Part shown: piece by piece, positions 7,292-9,053 of the stretch
Position numbering within the stretch: position 1 is the stretch's first letter
Layout: every line of letters begins with the position of its first letter
NCBI GenBank assembly: GCA_018654125.1
Contig: JABIME010000130.1
Span: 1-9,053, forward strand
Length of the DNA: 9,053 bases
From: Candidatus Cloacimonadota bacterium
GTDB taxonomy: Bacteria > Cloacimonadota > Cloacimonadia > Cloacimonadales > TCS61
Direction: 5' to 3'
Made by a program: the position numbers and the translations under genes
Notes under the pieces: model-generated
What the model was told of the DNA's origin: nothing
Database searches by the model: none
The model's input: the letters and a program-made list of their open reading frames with translations, nothing else

Positions 7292-7294
7292 GAG
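7290..7294 (+). promoter_or_regulatory. Ribosome binding site that selects the ATG at 7300 for the NuoC-like gene
   Basis: AGGAG at 7290-7294 overlaps the stop of the NuoB-like gene and is five bases before ATG 7300-7302. The same frame is open back to a TTG at 7264. That start would add 12 residues, overlap the previous gene by 28 bases and has no purine-rich site of its own, so 7300 is preferred. Confidence 0.8.
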
Positions 7295-7299
7295 AGAGA

Positions 7300-7860
7300 A
7301 TGGAACATATAATAAATAGATTAAAACAAAAAATTGAGATTGAATCAATTATAAATCAAAGAGCTGATCTTTACTTCATTACAATTAAAGAAGAGCATCT
7401 TGAACTCGTTCTTTCCTACTTGAAACAGCAGGAAAATTTTACACACTTAGCTTTTTTACAAGCTGTAGATTTTATTGAAGATAATAAGTTCCAATTAACT
7501 TATATGCTTTATAATTATGACATTAAGGTTAATCTTGGAATTAAAGTTTTTATTGATAGAGATAAGTCTGAAATGGTTTCTATTCATAAGCTTTGGGCTC
7601 ATGCATGGCAATATCAAAGAGAACTAAAAGAGATGTTCGGTATAAATTTTCCGGGCTCTCCAAAAGTTGATGAGTCGTTTGTTTTAGAAGGCTGGGAAGA
7701 GATACCTCCGATGAAAAGAGAATTTGATACTTTGGCATATTCAGAAAAAACATTCTATCAGCGTCCTGGAAGAACAAAAAATGATCCAAAAAAATATATG
7801 AAAGAAAAACTATATAAGAAATTCCCTCAATCTACAACCGTAGGGAGGAAAGATGACTAA
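7300..7860 (+). CDS. mbxK: NuoC-like 30 kDa subunit (MbxK)
   Basis: With the ATG at 7300 the protein has 186 residues, usual for the complex I 30 kDa/MbhK family. The first 90 residues form the mixed alpha/beta domain. The family signature is at 99-115, 'WAHAWQYQRELKEMFGI', corresponding to W-x-x-A-x-x-Y-E-R-E-x-x-D-M-F-G-I. The usual Asp is Glu at 111, and the Glu before the Arg is Gln at 106. The following 'NFPGSP' replaces the usual GHP, and the 'L-x-x-W' element is 'LEGWEEIPPMKREF' (129-142). The C-terminus (about 150-186) is basic and rich in Lys and Tyr. The subunit has no cofactor; it holds the large subunit in place on J. It overlaps the next gene by 8 bases. Confidence 0.9.
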   Translation: MEHIINRLKQKIEIESIINQRADLYFITIKEEHLELVLSYLKQQENFTHLAFLQAVDFIEDNKFQLTYMLYNYDIKVNLGIKVFIDRDKSEMVSIHKLWAHAWQYQRELKEMFGINFPGSPKVDESFVLEGWEEIPPMKREFDTLAYSEKTFYQRPGRTKNDPKKYMKEKLYKKFPQSTTVGRKDD

Positions 7861-9052
7861 ACAATCAAAAAGCAAATACAATAATTTTAAGGTAGATAGA
7901 TCAAAATTCCCAGAAATGGAAAATGGGAAACCTGTTATTGACCTAGATTCACACAAATATACGAAATTATGGCAAGGTCCTCAGCATCCTGGAGTAACCG
8001 GAAATATGGCTATCGAACTCACGATAAACGGTGATGAAATAGTTCAGGCAAAAACTCATGTTGGTTATCTGCATCGTGGATTTGAGAAGCTGTTAGAACG
8101 AAGAAAATACATTCAGGGTTTTACTATTGTCTGCCGGATCTGTGTACCTGAACCTGACACAAACGAATATTTATATTCTGCAGCTGTAGAGGAACTTGCA
8201 GGGATAGAAATTCCCAAAAAAGCAAAATGGATCCGTACTTTAAACTTGGAAATGTCTCGTCTTGCCAGCTTTTTAATGTGGCTGGGAGGACAGGCTGGAT
8301 CATTGGGAATGGGCGTAATTGGTCAGTGGACTGTTGGTATGCGTGATTTCTGGTTAGACCTTTTTGAAGAGATGACAGGTGGACGTATCTATCACATGTA
8401 TATGATTCCAGGAGGGGTAAGAAAAGACCTTCCCGAAGGATTTGTAGAAAGAGCAAAAGAACTTATTGTGGAAACAAGAAAACTTCTATTTGATATAGAA
8501 AAAGCATTATTTAATAATGCAATTTTTAAATCCAGATTAAAGGGATTGGGAATTATACCACCTGAAATGGTTGATGAATACGGAATAGTTGGAGCTAATG
8601 CACGAGCCAGCGGTAAAGAGTACGATGTAAGAATGAATAATCCATATTTGAAATATCCTGAGCTGGATATGAAGATGATAACTTCTACCGGGGGAGATGC
8701 ATTTGCCAGAGCAGAAGTTAGATATCAAGAAATTCATCAAACATTAGACTTGATCTCTCAAATTCTTGATAAGCTTCCTCGAGAAGGAGAAATACAAGCA
8801 AAGATACCGAATGTAGTAAACTGGAAAATTCCAACCGGAGAAACATATGTGAAAGCAGAATCAACACGTGGAGAGCATGGTTTTTATGTTGTTTCTGATG
8901 GAACAAAATATCCACGGCGAGTATTCAATAGAGGAGCCAGTTACACACATGCGATTTCTGTTTTTGAAAAACTGGCTATAAATAGAAGTATTTCCGATAC
9001 TGCTGCCTTGCTTGTTTCATTGCAAACTTGCCCACCGGAAATTGAGAGGTAA
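7853..9052 (+). CDS. mbxL: NuoD/[NiFe]-hydrogenase-large-like subunit lacking a complete NiFe site (MbxL)
   Basis: This 399-residue protein is homologous to the 49 kDa subunit of complex I and the large subunit of energy-converting hydrogenases. It has 'GPQHPGVTGN' (42-51, close to complex I GPQHPAAHG, with Thr49 for the second His) and 'HVGYLHRGFEKLLE' (69-82). The N-terminal metal motif is 'VCRICVPEPDTNEY' with C94 and C97. The C-terminal motif is 'TCPPEIER' (392-399). Aligned on the terminal Arg with hydrogenase DPCxxCxxR, C393 keeps the first Cys but E396 replaces the second; complex I has GEVDR there, also with Glu. The protein ends at R399 with no tail for a maturation endopeptidase. 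NiFe binding is therefore unlikely. GGAGG at 7844-7848 precedes the ATG. GAGAGG at 9044-9049 near the stop could serve a next gene, probably MbxN, beyond the window. Confidence 0.92.
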   Translation: MTKQSKSKYNNFKVDRSKFPEMENGKPVIDLDSHKYTKLWQGPQHPGVTGNMAIELTINGDEIVQAKTHVGYLHRGFEKLLERRKYIQGFTIVCRICVPEPDTNEYLYSAAVEELAGIEIPKKAKWIRTLNLEMSRLASFLMWLGGQAGSLGMGVIGQWTVGMRDFWLDLFEEMTGGRIYHMYMIPGGVRKDLPEGFVERAKELIVETRKLLFDIEKALFNNAIFKSRLKGLGIIPPEMVDEYGIVGANARASGKEYDVRMNNPYLKYPELDMKMITSTGGDAFARAEVRYQEIHQTLDLISQILDKLPREGEIQAKIPNVVNWKIPTGETYVKAESTRGEHGFYVVSDGTKYPRRVFNRGASYTHAISVFEKLAINRSISDTAALLVSLQTCPPEIER

Positions 9053-9053
9053 C

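Noticed and set aside
7264..7299. TTG at 7264 as the start of the NuoC-like gene
   Set aside because: It would overlap the previous gene by 28 bases and has no ribosome site; ATG at 7300 has AGGAG five bases upstream.
6956..7348. Reverse-strand open frame of 130 codons, and similar reverse frames at 1247-1522, 1497-1817 and 8124-8456
   Set aside because: They lie opposite strongly conserved genes, show no recognisable domain, and are explained by codon bias in AT-rich coding sequence.
6650..9052. An H2-evolving [NiFe] hydrogenase (Mbh, Ech or Hyf type)
   Set aside because: The large subunit lacks the second C-terminal Cys and any cleavable tail, the small subunit lacks one cluster Cys, and the gene order is that of Mbx.
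1..9053. CRISPR arrays, tRNA or rRNA genes, insertion sequences, terminators, riboswitches
   Set aside because: The window is almost fully coding; I saw no direct-repeat arrays, no transposase or inverted-repeat ends, no hairpin followed by a T-run between genes, and no gap larger than 15 bases.

Overview
The window is one strand of a long, tightly packed bacterial operon. It is AT-rich (about one third G+C by eye), with strong AGGAG-type ribosome binding sites and TTG/GTG/ATG starts. It encodes most of a membrane-bound, ferredoxin-type respiratory complex of the group that links Mrp Na+/H+ antiporters, energy-converting hydrogenases and complex I. The sequence does not identify the species. 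The style suggests an anaerobic bacterium carrying a system best known from Thermococcales archaea and Thermotogae.

Layout: (1) positions 1-216 hold the 3' end of a gene that looks like a TetR-family regulator. (2) Positions 232-2588 hold the Mrp-like sodium module: MnhE-, MnhF-, MnhG-, DUF4040/MbhD-, MbhE+MnhB- and MnhC-like proteins. (3) Positions 2582-5710 encode one 1042-residue protein that carries two complete antiporter-like ion-pump modules in tandem plus a C-terminal lateral-helix-like tail. (4) Positions 5711-9052 hold the complex-I-like arm: a NuoH-like membrane anchor (M), a NuoB-like small subunit (J), a NuoC-like subunit (K) and a NuoD/hydrogenase-large-like subunit (L). The window ends one base after the stop of L. 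The expected ferredoxin-like NuoI/MbxN subunit is not inside it.

The order A-B-C-D-(E/F)-G-(H,H')-M-J-K-L has two pump modules, an E/F fusion, no free I gene, and M before J. As I know the families, this matches Mbx/Mbs (the sulfane-sulfur reductase type) and not the H2-evolving Mbh. The catalytic residues agree. In the small subunit the usual second N-terminal cluster ligand is Gly (C64-G65), leaving three Cys ligands (C64, C129, C159). The large subunit keeps the N-terminal C94-x-x-C97, but its C-terminal motif has only one Cys (C393), with Glu (E396) where the second NiFe ligand should be, and the protein stops right after the terminal Arg with no cleavable tail. A functional NiFe site is therefore unlikely.

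Inferred working model: reduced ferredoxin feeds electrons through the missing N subunit to J. Reduction of an acceptor (sulfane/polysulfide in characterised relatives, unproven here) at or near the J cluster drives proton movement through the fused double pump and Na+ exchange through the Mrp-like module. The most unusual points are the fusion of both pumps into one chain and the set of altered cofactor ligands.
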